Below are positions 1 through 7,866 of a stretch of 64,000 bases of DNA, piece after piece. The stretch is from Claveliimonas acetigenes. Its GTDB lineage: Bacteria; Bacillota; Clostridia; Lachnospirales; Lachnospiraceae. The position numbers and the translations under genes are program-made. Within the stretch, counting starts at the first letter, position 1; the number at the start of each line of letters is the position of its first letter. The stretch covers positions 310,001 through 374,000 of the forward strand of contig NZ_JAOQJU010000001.1 in the NCBI RefSeq assembly GCF_025567385.1, written 5' to 3'. The notes under the pieces were generated by a model. It was not told the DNA's origin and searched no databases. It worked only from the letters and a program-made list of their open reading frames with translations.

Positions 1-1179
1 TTGGGATTTATTTTTGTTGTATTATGCATATGTACTGGTTGTAGAAAAGAAGCTGCAAATGAAATGCAAGATAACACAGAGAAGCAGGATATGAGTGAAA
101 GCCAGTCGAGTGTTTGCGATAATTCCATAAAAGTGGCGGAAATTTACAGAGATATTTATGAAAGAGCAGTAGAAGAAAATGCTTTGGATATACTGGAAAT
201 AGAGGAAGAAATTATAAATTGTCTGGGAAGTGCGGGATATGTAGCAGTAGACGGAGAAAATCAGATTGATATGGTTCATTACGAGAGAGTAATAAAATTT
301 TGTGAAAGTGCTCGGAATGGAGAAAATGCGGAGATAGATATTGTCTCATTGTTATCATTAGATGGATTTGTACATTATTATCTGAACGCAGCTAAAGGAG
401 AAATAAAAGTAACGCTAGTTACAGTTCGGTGGGAAGAAGGGTTCCCCGAAGTGACTTACTATCATGAATTTTCTGCATACACATGGAAATACACAGATGG
501 AGGTTACCTTTTTATTGAAGAATATCATCCGTTCGGCTATGACGGTGCTCCGGGACAAAAAGGATTTCGTGTCATGCCCCTTGATAAAACTTGCAGGGAA
601 TTGAATCGGAAATATGTGATGCCGATTGGGTACGAATGCAACAATATGTTGATTACAGATTGGAATGAACAGAATTATGCGGATTTAGATTTTTATGATA
701 TGTATGAAATCTTGTATTATTTGGAAACTGGCAGTTATGTTTCTTATGAAAATAATTATAATGGAACGGAGTATGAGATACCGAAATCAGATTTTGAAGA
801 GGTAATCCAGATGTATTTTCAAATAGAGAGTCAGGAAATCGAAAATCATACCGTCTATAATACAGAGCGACAGACATATCGCTATCGGGCGAGAGGTCTA
901 TATGATGCCGAATTTCCATATGAGCCATATCCAGAAGTGATTGCTTATGAAGAACAAAGAGATGGGACAGTAAAATTGACAATAAAGGCAGTTTGGGAAA
1001 GAGAAAAGCAGGATCAGGCTTTTTTCAGTGAATTAGTTGTACGTCCGTTAGAAGATGGACGGTATCAATATGTATCAAATCAAGTGATTGAGACAGGAGA
1101 AAAGCAAGAGCCGGTCTGGTATATGCCCCGTCTGACAGATGAAGAATGGGAGATATACTACGGAGGAAAGCAGGAGTAA
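1..1179 (+). CDS. Putative lipoprotein, 5' end cut by window
   Basis: The frame is open from base 1 (TTG), so the true start is probably upstream. The visible protein of 392 residues begins with a hydrophobic stretch ending CICTGC at residues 9-14, a lipoprotein-type signal with an imperfect lipobox (Cys at -3), followed by a charged mature region. The rest is acidic and Tyr-rich with no catalytic motif I recognise. The last 80 residues form a beta-rich unit (PEVIAYEEQRDGTVKLTIKA) that recurs in the broken gene just downstream, so the two are paralogues. It may be a DUF6070-like secreted protein of Lachnospiraceae, a label recalled from memory and unchecked. Confident as a gene, unknown in function. 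Confidence 0.7.
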   Translation: MGFIFVVLCICTGCRKEAANEMQDNTEKQDMSESQSSVCDNSIKVAEIYRDIYERAVEENALDILEIEEEIINCLGSAGYVAVDGENQIDMVHYERVIKFCESARNGENAEIDIVSLLSLDGFVHYYLNAAKGEIKVTLVTVRWEEGFPEVTYYHEFSAYTWKYTDGGYLFIEEYHPFGYDGAPGQKGFRVMPLDKTCRELNRKYVMPIGYECNNMLITDWNEQNYADLDFYDMYEILYYLETGSYVSYENNYNGTEYEIPKSDFEEVIQMYFQIESQEIENHTVYNTERQTYRYRARGLYDAEFPYEPYPEVIAYEEQRDGTVKLTIKAVWEREKQDQAFFSELVVRPLEDGRYQYVSNQVIETGEKQEPVWYMPRLTDEEWEIYYGGKQE

Positions 1180-1182
1180 GAT

Positions 1183-1524
1183 AAGGAGGTATCGTGATTT
1201 GGAAGATATAAAGTGGTTAAAATAGCGGAACAACCCCAAAATAGTTTATCTGAAACAGTAAATGAAACAGATGCGAATTATACGCCTACATATTTTGGAA
1301 TCTCTATGCCGGAAGTGACGGGGATACGGGAAAATGATGACGGAACGATGACATTAACGGTAGAAGCAGTATGCGATATGGTTATTTGTAATGACGCAGT
1401 TATCACACATGAACTTACTGTACAATTTAAAGACGATGGAACTTTTCAATATTTGAGAAATGAAATACTTGATGATGGAATACAAAACATACCGGATTAC
1501 CAATACCGTATTCAGGTAAAGTAG
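1183..1524 (+). pseudogene. 3' remnant of a paralogue of the preceding lipoprotein
   Basis: A good ribosome site (AAGGAGG at 1183-1189) precedes a GTG at 1195 that reads only five codons before TAA. The useful frame runs from GTG 1213 to 1524 (103 residues). It matches the C-terminal 80 residues of the gene ending at 1179: PEVTGIRENDDGTMTLTVEA here against PEVIAYEEQRDGTVKLTIKA there, followed by similar ELTVQF and FQYLRNEI segments. The signal peptide and the first 300 residues are missing. This is best read as the tail of a tandem duplicate that lost its front part. The leftover ribosome site does not lead into the intact frame. Confidence 0.6.
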
Positions 1525-1541
1525 TTGTATGAGGTAACCAA

Positions 1542-1835
1542 ATGAAAAAAGGAATTAAAATTATAATATATTTTGTGGGCATAATTGTCATACTGGCTGC
1601 TGTGTTTTATTTGAGCCTTTTTTATGTAACAAATTGCAAGAAAATTGACTGTGATGTTTCGGTTTCTCCTAATCAAAACTATGAGTTGACGCTTCAGCAA
1701 ATCGGAGAGCCAGACTGGCCATTTGGATCGGTAAGCGGAAGGTTGGTTCTTGTGGGGAATAATAGAAAAATAGTTCAGGCAGATTTTGAATTGCGTAATG
1801 ACGGTGCGTCAATAAGCGATGTTTGCAATGCATAA
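1542..1835 (+). pseudogene. Small membrane-anchored protein, 3' truncated
   Basis: This ORF of 97 residues starts at ATG 1542. It has one N-terminal membrane segment (residues 5-29, IIIYFVGIIVILAAVFYLSLF) and an extracytoplasmic part containing SPNQNYELTL and GEPDWPFGSVSGRLVL. In proteins of this type the domain usually continues past the FELRNDGASI segment. Here it stops abruptly with ISDVCNA at the point where the next ORF begins in another frame, which suggests a deletion joined two unrelated genes. I do not know its function. The truncation is inferred from the abrupt end and the 17-base overlap with the next frame. Confidence 0.45.
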
Positions 1836-2115
1836 GGTTTTTTGGAAAAACAGAATGTTTATTGCAGAAAAGCTTATTTTAGAGAAACAGTATCTAAAGG
1901 CAGAAGAACTTTTAAGTAGAGATAAAGAGAAATTTCTTTATAATGAAGTGATTCGAAATTATTTATTAGGGGGCTGCTATGATAAATTGGGAGAGCAGGA
2001 GTCGGCTAAAAAATACATGGAATATGTGAAACAATATGGGAACACAATGCCTTGCAAAAAGCAGGCGCAGGAATGGTTAGAGACGAAGTTACAGGGGAGA
2101 CTGATAAGCATATAA
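1819..2115 (+). pseudogene. TPR-like C-terminal fragment
   Basis: This is a 98-residue helical protein with a TPR-like pattern (FIAEKLILEKQYLKAEELL, then YLLGGCYDKLGEQESAKKYM). It overlaps the end of the preceding truncated gene by 17 bases and has no ribosome site of its own at ATG 1819. It looks like the last TPR repeats of a longer protein whose beginning was lost in the deletion that cut its neighbour. The alternative is a short independent gene. Its last codons lie in the loop region of a strong hairpin. Confidence 0.4.
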
Positions 2116-2129
2116 CAGTCTCCCCTGTA
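2090..2129. terminator. Strong hairpin between convergent genes
   Basis: A perfect 14-bp inverted repeat (TACAGGGGAGACTG at 2090-2103 and its complement at 2116-2129) has a 12-base loop that contains the stop of the upstream ORF. There is no T-run on either side, so it is not a classical intrinsic terminator. Its place between the 3' ends of two convergent units suggests it halts or protects transcripts from both sides. Confidence 0.5.
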
Positions 2130-2165
2130 GAATATATGATCAAAGAATGTTAAGGAGATAGCAGA

Positions 2166-3962
2166 TTAGTTCCATATTTGCAGATCAGAGAGAATGGATG
2201 TAGTGATCTCTGCCGCCTTGCTTCCGGTTGTCTCAGATTCACCTTGAATATTTGTGGCAAAATAATAGACATTTCCGGATTTTTCAAGAAAACCGATAAA
2301 CCATCCGTTCACGTCCTGCCCATCGACACGTCCGGTTCCTGTTTTCCCGTAAAATGAACCTTCGCTGTTAGAAATCAGGAGAATGGAATTTTTTACAGCC
2401 GCTATATTTTCAGGAGAAAATTCAAATTCGTTATCATGAAATTCCTCTAACATTTCAATCTGTTCCAGCGCAGATATTTTCAGAGAATCGTCTGTCCAGT
2501 ATAAATCCGTATCGGTGCTTGCTGTTTGATTTCCGTATCCTATTTCATGCAGATATTTTTTTACAGAATCAAGTCCTATTTGTGAATCAATGGATTGAAA
2601 GTACCAGTTTACGGAATTTTGCATAGCAGAATTTAAATTTTGATCCGCTTCCCAGGCATCAAAAGGATAATCTTCTCCGTTCCATACCATGTTAGAATGT
2701 TGCGGTGTGATGATGTCATTTTCTAAACCTAGCAGAGCATCATAAATTTTGTAAGTGGAATTTGGCGCTATACGTTTTTGTGCTGAATCCCTATTGTATA
2801 TGTTCCATGAGCCTGCATTGGAATCGTATAGGACAAAACAGCCCTCGTACCCGTCAAAATTTCGTGTCAGGTCAATATAAGTGATATTTTTCTCATCTTC
2901 ATTGAAATTGTATTGGTCATAGCCGGAGGCATGAATAGAAAGAACCGGCGCACACCCTAACAATAGGCAGGCAACAAAGACAAATGCGATGATTCCCTGT
3001 ATTTTTTGGGTCAGGGGTTGCTTTTTGAAATTTGCAATGCTTAAAATTCTCTTTTTCATTTGTTTCATACTGCCGCTGATTCCGGTGGCAAATGGAAATG
3101 GCGACAGAGATATTTTTTCTGCAAAATTAATCAATGTATTTCCGTATGCCTCATAATCAGTTTCGTTTAGTAGTTGCAGTACAGAACAGTCACAGGCAAT
3201 TTCTCTGTCGCAGCGCATTTCCTTTAAGGAATACCAGATCAGAGGATGAAACCAATACAAAATACCAATCAGATTCATAATATGTCCGATCAGGGCATCT
3301 TTATATCGATAGTGCTGCAGCTCATGTAAAATCATAAAACGCATATCTGCCGGGTGCAAGTCGGAAATCAGATGGATCGGAATGTAAATACGGGGTTTGA
3401 TAAAACCGACAGTTACCGGAGATTTCAAAAAAGCAGTACTGTACACAGGAATTTCCTTCTTAATTCCGGATTCAGCAATACAGTTTTGAAAGATTACTTT
3501 TACTTGTTTGTTTTGCAGTGGCAGTGCAGATTGTTCTATGGTACGCAGTCGTTTCAATGAGCGACAAATCAGTAATATCATTGCAAATATTCCAATTCCC
3601 CAAATAACCAAAAGAAACGTATTTACATAGGATGGAGTTTGGCTGCTGACAGAAACTGCAAAGTCATTCACTTTGCTGAAAGCAGAATCTGAAGCAGCGA
3701 GAGTTGTGCCGGACATATCTGTAACTGCATTTTCTGCCTGTGTTCCCCATTGAAAGTTGTACCATGAAAGGAAAGATGTAACGGGCAAGGAACGGATTGG
3801 CAGGAAAGGTATTGCAAGAATAACTAGCAGTATGAACCAAAGATTGTACTGCATACGGGCGGATAAATGATTCCTCAACAACCGCTTGAAAGTAATAATG
3901 ATGCCGATAAATAAGCATATCAGTACATTGCATATAAGGAAATGAATCCCAAAGTGATACAA
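2166..3962 (-). CDS. blaR1: BlaR1/MecR1-type beta-lactam sensor-transducer
   Basis: This 598-residue membrane sensor has a BlaR1 layout. The N-terminal half carries several membrane segments and an M56 zinc-protease motif (HELQH, His213). The C-terminal half is an extracellular penicillin-binding domain with the three active-site motifs: STYK (Ser402), SVN, and KTGTG (Lys540). In the family, beta-lactam acylates the serine and the protease domain then causes loss of the BlaI repressor. TTG at 3962 is chosen because AAAGGAGG sits 8 bases before it. It lies 17 bases after blaI in one operon. No beta-lactamase gene is adjacent, so the regulated target must be elsewhere or the pair is autoregulatory. 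Confidence 0.88.
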   Translation of the reverse strand: MYHFGIHFLICNVLICLFIGIIITFKRLLRNHLSARMQYNLWFILLVILAIPFLPIRSLPVTSFLSWYNFQWGTQAENAVTDMSGTTLAASDSAFSKVNDFAVSVSSQTPSYVNTFLLVIWGIGIFAMILLICRSLKRLRTIEQSALPLQNKQVKVIFQNCIAESGIKKEIPVYSTAFLKSPVTVGFIKPRIYIPIHLISDLHPADMRFMILHELQHYRYKDALIGHIMNLIGILYWFHPLIWYSLKEMRCDREIACDCSVLQLLNETDYEAYGNTLINFAEKISLSPFPFATGISGSMKQMKKRILSIANFKKQPLTQKIQGIIAFVFVACLLLGCAPVLSIHASGYDQYNFNEDEKNITYIDLTRNFDGYEGCFVLYDSNAGSWNIYNRDSAQKRIAPNSTYKIYDALLGLENDIITPQHSNMVWNGEDYPFDAWEADQNLNSAMQNSVNWYFQSIDSQIGLDSVKKYLHEIGYGNQTASTDTDLYWTDDSLKISALEQIEMLEEFHDNEFEFSPENIAAVKNSILLISNSEGSFYGKTGTGRVDGQDVNGWFIGFLEKSGNVYYFATNIQGESETTGSKAAEITTSILSDLQIWN

Positions 3963-3979
3963 GCAGACCGCCTCCTTTA

Positions 3980-4351
3980 TTACTTATGCTCAGATAGAAG
4001 ATGACGCAGTGAAGTAATTTCCTCTTTGGACAAATCATCATTTTCAAGATAAGAAGACAACATGGCAGAGATGTTGCCGTTATAGTACCGTTTCAGAAAA
4101 GAATTGCTTTCCTGACGGATATATTCGCCTTCATCTACTAAAGGTGTGTAAACAAATACACGACTTTGTTTTTCGTAGGTAAGAGCTTTCTTAGCAACCA
4201 GTCTTTTTAACATGGTCTGTATGGTTTTCGGACTCCAGTTGGTAGTTTTTGTTAGCTTATCAGTCACTTCATTTGTGCTGATAGGGGCATATTTCCATAC
4301 AACTTTCATGACTTCAAACTCTGCCTCTGAAATTTGTGGTAATTTACTCAT
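3980..4351 (-). CDS. blaI: BlaI/MecI-family transcriptional repressor
   Basis: This 123-residue winged-helix repressor starts with the typical LPQISEAEFEVMKVVW segment. A recognition region follows (TKTTNWSPKTIQTMLKRLV, residues about 30-48), then a C-terminal dimerisation helix pair. Start ATG 4351 has GGAGGG 6 bases upstream. It is first in the operon with blaR1 and is preceded by a sigma-A promoter and a TACA-TA-TGTA palindrome, the dyad this family recognises. It should repress its own operon until BlaR1 senses a beta-lactam. Confidence 0.9.
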   Translation of the reverse strand: MSKLPQISEAEFEVMKVVWKYAPISTNEVTDKLTKTTNWSPKTIQTMLKRLVAKKALTYEKQSRVFVYTPLVDEGEYIRQESNSFLKRYYNGNISAMLSSYLENDDLSKEEITSLRHLLSEHK

Positions 4352-4368
4352 AGAATTCCCTCCAAATC

Positions 4369-4380
4369 TTACATATGTAA
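4369..4380. promoter_or_regulatory. BlaI operator palindrome
   Basis: A perfect 12-bp palindrome, TTACATATGTAA, contains the TACA/TGTA half-sites known for BlaI/MecI operators. It lies just downstream of the -10 box of the blaI promoter and 17 bases before the start codon, so bound repressor would block initiation. Confidence 0.75.
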
Positions 4381-4387
4381 TAAAGAT

Positions 4388-4416
4388 ATTATATAAAGAT
4401 TTGTTGGAAAAGTCAA
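4388..4416 (-). promoter_or_regulatory. Sigma-A promoter of blaI-blaR1
   Basis: On the minus strand this reads TTGACT, 17 bases, TATAAT (-35 at 4411-4416, -10 at 4388-4393). The expected start of transcription falls at the BlaI operator. Confidence 0.75.
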
Positions 4417-4494
4417 AGGGATGCTATAAAAGTATTAGATGGATCCTTAACAGATGAAATGAAATTACTATTAGAATGTGTTAATATGGATTGA
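4408..4494 (+). pseudogene. Possible C-terminal gene fragment
   Basis: An open stretch ending in TGA at 4492-4494 reads AIKVLDGSLTDEMKLLLECV and then NMD. It is protein-like in composition but too short to assign, overlaps the bla promoter, and has no start or ribosome site. It would be another piece of the decayed material filling 4352-4812. Weak call. Confidence 0.2.
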
Positions 4495-4538
4495 CACAAA
4501 CAAAAACATAGAGTAATATTATATAGAACACTTGTTCT
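4491..4538 (+). promoter_or_regulatory. Orphan promoter with LexA-like palindrome
   Basis: TTGACA (4491-4496), 17 bases, then TAATAT (4514-4519) form a sigma-A promoter. Directly after it is AGAACACTTGTTCT (4525-4538), a GAAC-N4-GTTC dyad of the type bound by Gram-positive LexA. No intact gene follows, only RhuM fragments, so the promoter may be left over from a deleted damage-inducible gene. It could also be chance in AT-rich DNA. Confidence 0.35.
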
Positions 4539-4579
4539 TGGAACTCGTTTTTAAAATTTTGTAGAACCTTTGAAAATGA

Positions 4580-4717
4580 TATAATTTGGATGTGATAATT
4601 TCGGTTGGGTATCGTGTGAAATCTCATCGTGGAACACAATTTCGTATTTGCCCCATATTTTGTGGACTATACGGATTGAATGGACAGGATAAAACTATTT
4701 GGACTGAATGGGTTTAG
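4580..4717 (+). pseudogene. RhuM-family fragment (first copy)
   Basis: Translation from 4580 gives YNLDVIISVGYRVKSHRGTQ followed by FR, which is the conserved core of RhuM-family proteins (YNLDxIIxVGYRVxSxRGTQFR). Homology stops at about 4648 and the frame ends in TAG at 4715. It has no start codon and is not joined to the second RhuM copy, which begins at 4813 and carries its own version of this motif. It is a clear relic of a deleted gene. Confidence 0.6.
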
Positions 4718-4812
4718 TGACCTCCATTCGTAAAGGGAATAAAAGAAATCATTGTATTTGACAAGAAGTAATAGAAAAATCATATTGAATGTTCTAAGAA
4801 GGGAAGCGAATT

Positions 4813-5175
4813 ATGAAAAAGAAAAACGAAGTATCAATCATACGTTCTTCAGCAGCGGAATACTTGACTTTTATTACGGCTACTGGTGAAAGCGATGTAA
4901 ATGCGATATATTTTGAAGAGAATGTCTGGCTTACACAGAAAATGATGGGTCTGCTTTATAATGTGGAAACACATACAATTAATTATCACCTGAAAAAAAT
5001 ATTTGCAGATGGTGAGTTGGATGAAAATTCAGTTATTCGAAAATTTCGAATAACTGCCGATGATGGGAAAAACTATAATACGAACCATTATAATTTAAAA
5101 GCGATTATAGCTGTAGGAAATAAAGTGGATTCCCCGAGAGCAGTTCAGTTTCGAAAGTGGGCTATGATAATTTAA
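4813..5175 (+). pseudogene. RhuM-family protein, 3' truncated (second copy)
   Basis: This frame starts at ATG 4813 after a weak GAAGGG site and encodes the N-terminal part of a RhuM-family protein: an FEENVWLTQKMMGLLYNVET segment, HTINYHLKKIF and HYNLKAIIAVGNKVDSPRAV, then QFRKWA. The family continues for roughly another 150-200 residues, but here the sequence runs into a foreign C-terminal fragment in another frame and stops at 5175. RhuM proteins are DNA-associated accessory genes often found with restriction systems and islands. Their biochemical role is unsettled. Confidence 0.7.
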
Positions 5176-5795
5176 AGTTAATGAGAAGATTTTATCTTAG
5201 TTGGTCGCACTATATTATTTTGATGAGAATTTCTAATATAGATGAGAGACATTTTTATGAGATAGAAGCGTATAGAAATGGCTGGAGCAAAGATGAATTG
5301 GCACGACAATATGGAAGCTCTTTATATGAACGATTGGCGTTAAGCAGAAATAAAGAGGAAGTAATGCGCCTTGCAATGGAAGGTCAATCTAAAATCATAG
5401 ATAATTTACAAAAATTTTTGTTGGAACTAGGAAGAGGGTTTACTTTTGTTGGAAGGCAAGTAAGGTTTACGTTTGAAGAGGAGCACTTTAGAGTAGATTT
5501 AGTATTTTATAATCGTTTACTTCGTTGTTTTGTATTGTTTGATTTGAAAATTGGACAATTGAAGCATCAAGATATAGGACAAATGCAGATGTATGTTAAT
5601 TATTATGATCGGAAAGTAAAACTGGAAGATGAAAATCCAACTGTTGGTATTATTATTTGTAAAGATAAGAAAGATGCAATTGTAGAAATGACACTGCCTA
5701 AGGACAATAATCAAATCTTTGCAAGCAAATATCAAACTGTTTTGCCGAGTAAAGAAAAATTGAGGATGTTGTTAAATGAAAAGGATACAGAATAA
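5157..5795 (+). pseudogene. YhcG/DUF1016 PDDEXK nuclease, 5' truncated with internal deletions
   Basis: The C-terminal half of a YhcG-type nuclease is easily recognised: SWSHYIILMR, RHFYEIEAYRNGWSKDEL, LYERLALSRNKEEV, IDNLQKFLLELGRGFTFVGR, the catalytic core VDLVFYN...VLFDLK, HQDIGQMQMYVNYYDR and DNNQIFASKYQTVLPS. The N-terminal domain is missing and the frame begins within the truncated RhuM gene. Two segments normally present seem deleted: between RRFYL and SWSHY, and between MRLAMEG and IIDNLQKF, where a KDPYVLEFL-like region is expected. It is a decayed gene, although the nuclease core residues remain. Confidence 0.7.
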
Positions 5796-5862
5796 ATTGT
5801 GTTGTATGAGATAAAGTGACTATCGAGTTTTTCTCGAGGATTCAAACATAGAGGAGTATTAT

Positions 5863-7851
5863 ATGGATCATTTTGAATTAGTATCAGAATACGCCCCCAC
5901 CGGCGATCAGCCGCAGGCGATCGAACAATTAGTAAAAGGCTTTAAAGAAGGCAACCAGTGCCAGACCCTCTTAGGTGTCACAGGCTCAGGCAAGACCTTT
6001 ACGATGGCCAACGTCATTCAACAATTAAATAAACCAACCCTTATCATCGCCCATAATAAGACGCTTGCGGCGCAGTTATACGGTGAATTTAAGGAGTTTT
6101 TTCCCAACAATGCGGTGGAGTATTTTGTCTCCTATTATGATTACTACCAGCCGGAGGCTTATGTACCCTCATCAGATACCTACATTGCTAAGGATTCTTC
6201 TATTAATGATGAGATTGACAAGCTGCGTCATTCTGCTACGGCAGCGCTCTCTGAGCGTAGAGATGTTATCATTGTTGCCAGCGTATCCTGTATTTACGGT
6301 TTGGGTTCACCCATTGATTATCAGGAGATGGTGATTTCCTTGCGGCCCGGTATGGAAAAAGACAGGGACGACGTAATCCGCAAGCTGATCGAAATTCAAT
6401 ACGACAGGAACGAGATGGACTTTCACAGAGGGACGTTCCGTGTACGGGGTGATGTGTTGGAGATTATTCCGGCGTACACGGAAAATGTGGCGTACCGGAT
6501 AGAATTTTTCGGAGATGAAGTGGACAGAATTACAGAGATAGACGTTTTGACGGGAGAGATTAAGAGCTCGTTGAACCATGTGGCAATCTTTCCTGCTTCC
6601 CACTATGTGGTATCTAAGGAAAGTATGGATCGTGCGATTGCTGATATTGAGGTGGAACTGGAAGAGCAGATCCGGTACTTCAAAGGGGAAGGGAAACTAC
6701 TGGAAGCGCAGAGAATTTCTGAACGGACGAATTTCGATATTGAGATGATGCGGGAGACGGGATTCTGTTCCGGTATTGAGAATTACTCCAGACATCTGAC
6801 AGGGCTTGCGCCGGGACAGCCACCTCATACACTGATTGATTATTTCCCGGATGATTTCATTATGATGATTGACGAGTCGCATATGACGGTGCCGCAGGTG
6901 GGCGGGATGTATCACGGGGATCAGTCCAGGAAACGGACGCTGGTAGAGTATGGATTTCGTCTGCCGTCGGCATTGGACAACAGACCCTTGAGTTTTGATG
7001 AGTTTGAGAGTAAGATTAATCAGGTTCTGTTCGTATCAGCGACGCCGGGATCTTATGAGGAGCGCAATGAACTGCTCCGTGCGGAACAGGTAATCCGCCC
7101 GACAGGGCTTTTGGATCCGGAGATAGAAGTGCGTCCCGTAGAAGGGCAGATTGATGACCTTGTGGGAGAAGTGAATCGGGAGATTGCAAAGAAGCATAAA
7201 ATCCTGGTGACAACGCTTACCAAAAGGATGGCTGAGGATCTGACGGATTATATGAAGGAGCTTGGTATCCGGGTGAAATATCTTCATTCTGATATTGATA
7301 CGCTGGAACGGGCAGAGATTGTAAGGGATATGCGTCTGGATGTGTTTGATGTATTGGTAGGAATTAATTTGCTGCGGGAAGGGCTTGATATTCCGGAAAT
7401 TGCCCTGGTGGTAATCCTGGATGCGGATAAAGAAGGCTTCCTGCGTTCTACGACTTCGCTGATACAGACGGTAGGGCGTGCGGCGCGTAATTCAGAAGGC
7501 CATGTCATTATGTATGCGGATAATATGACAGATTCTATGAAGGTGGCGATTGAAGAAACGAAGAGAAGACGCCGGATTCAGATGCAGTATAACGAAGAGC
7601 ATGGGATTACTCCGCAGTCTATCCATAAGTCGGTCAGGGATTTGATTAGCATTTCCAAGAAGGTTGCGGCAGAAGAGCTCCGCATGGAGAAGGATCCGGA
7701 ATCTATGAATAAAGAAGAACTGGAGAAGCTGATTAAAGATATTACGAAACAGATGAAAAAGGCAGCCGCAGAACTGAATTTTGAGGCGGCGGCAGAGCTG
7801 CGGGATAAAATGACGGAATTAAAAATACAGCTGAATGATATAAAAGATTAA
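5863..7851 (+). CDS. uvrB: Excinuclease ABC subunit B
   Basis: UvrB (662 residues, usual length) is the helicase-like damage-verification subunit of nucleotide excision repair. It receives DNA from UvrA2 and recruits UvrC. Seen: Walker A GVTGSGKT at residues 38-45, the beta-hairpin YYDYYQPEAYVP, DEIDKLRHSAT, the DESH helicase box, GINLLREGLDIPE, the QTVGRAARN motif VI, and a C-terminal UVR motif (LNFEAAAELRDKM) that binds UvrC. The ATG at 5863 follows AGAGGAG. uvrA follows after 15 bases, so the two are an operon. No convincing LexA box was seen directly upstream. Confidence 0.98.
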   Translation: MDHFELVSEYAPTGDQPQAIEQLVKGFKEGNQCQTLLGVTGSGKTFTMANVIQQLNKPTLIIAHNKTLAAQLYGEFKEFFPNNAVEYFVSYYDYYQPEAYVPSSDTYIAKDSSINDEIDKLRHSATAALSERRDVIIVASVSCIYGLGSPIDYQEMVISLRPGMEKDRDDVIRKLIEIQYDRNEMDFHRGTFRVRGDVLEIIPAYTENVAYRIEFFGDEVDRITEIDVLTGEIKSSLNHVAIFPASHYVVSKESMDRAIADIEVELEEQIRYFKGEGKLLEAQRISERTNFDIEMMRETGFCSGIENYSRHLTGLAPGQPPHTLIDYFPDDFIMMIDESHMTVPQVGGMYHGDQSRKRTLVEYGFRLPSALDNRPLSFDEFESKINQVLFVSATPGSYEERNELLRAEQVIRPTGLLDPEIEVRPVEGQIDDLVGEVNREIAKKHKILVTTLTKRMAEDLTDYMKELGIRVKYLHSDIDTLERAEIVRDMRLDVFDVLVGINLLREGLDIPEIALVVILDADKEGFLRSTTSLIQTVGRAARNSEGHVIMYADNMTDSMKVAIEETKRRRRIQMQYNEEHGITPQSIHKSVRDLISISKKVAAEELRMEKDPESMNKEELEKLIKDITKQMKKAAAELNFEAAAELRDKMTELKIQLNDIKD

Positions 7852-7866
7852 GAAGGGCAAAAAAAG

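Noticed and set aside
5825..5845. Terminator or operator before uvrB
   Set aside because: TCGAG-TTTTT-CTCGA is only a 5-bp stem and matches no known SOS box.
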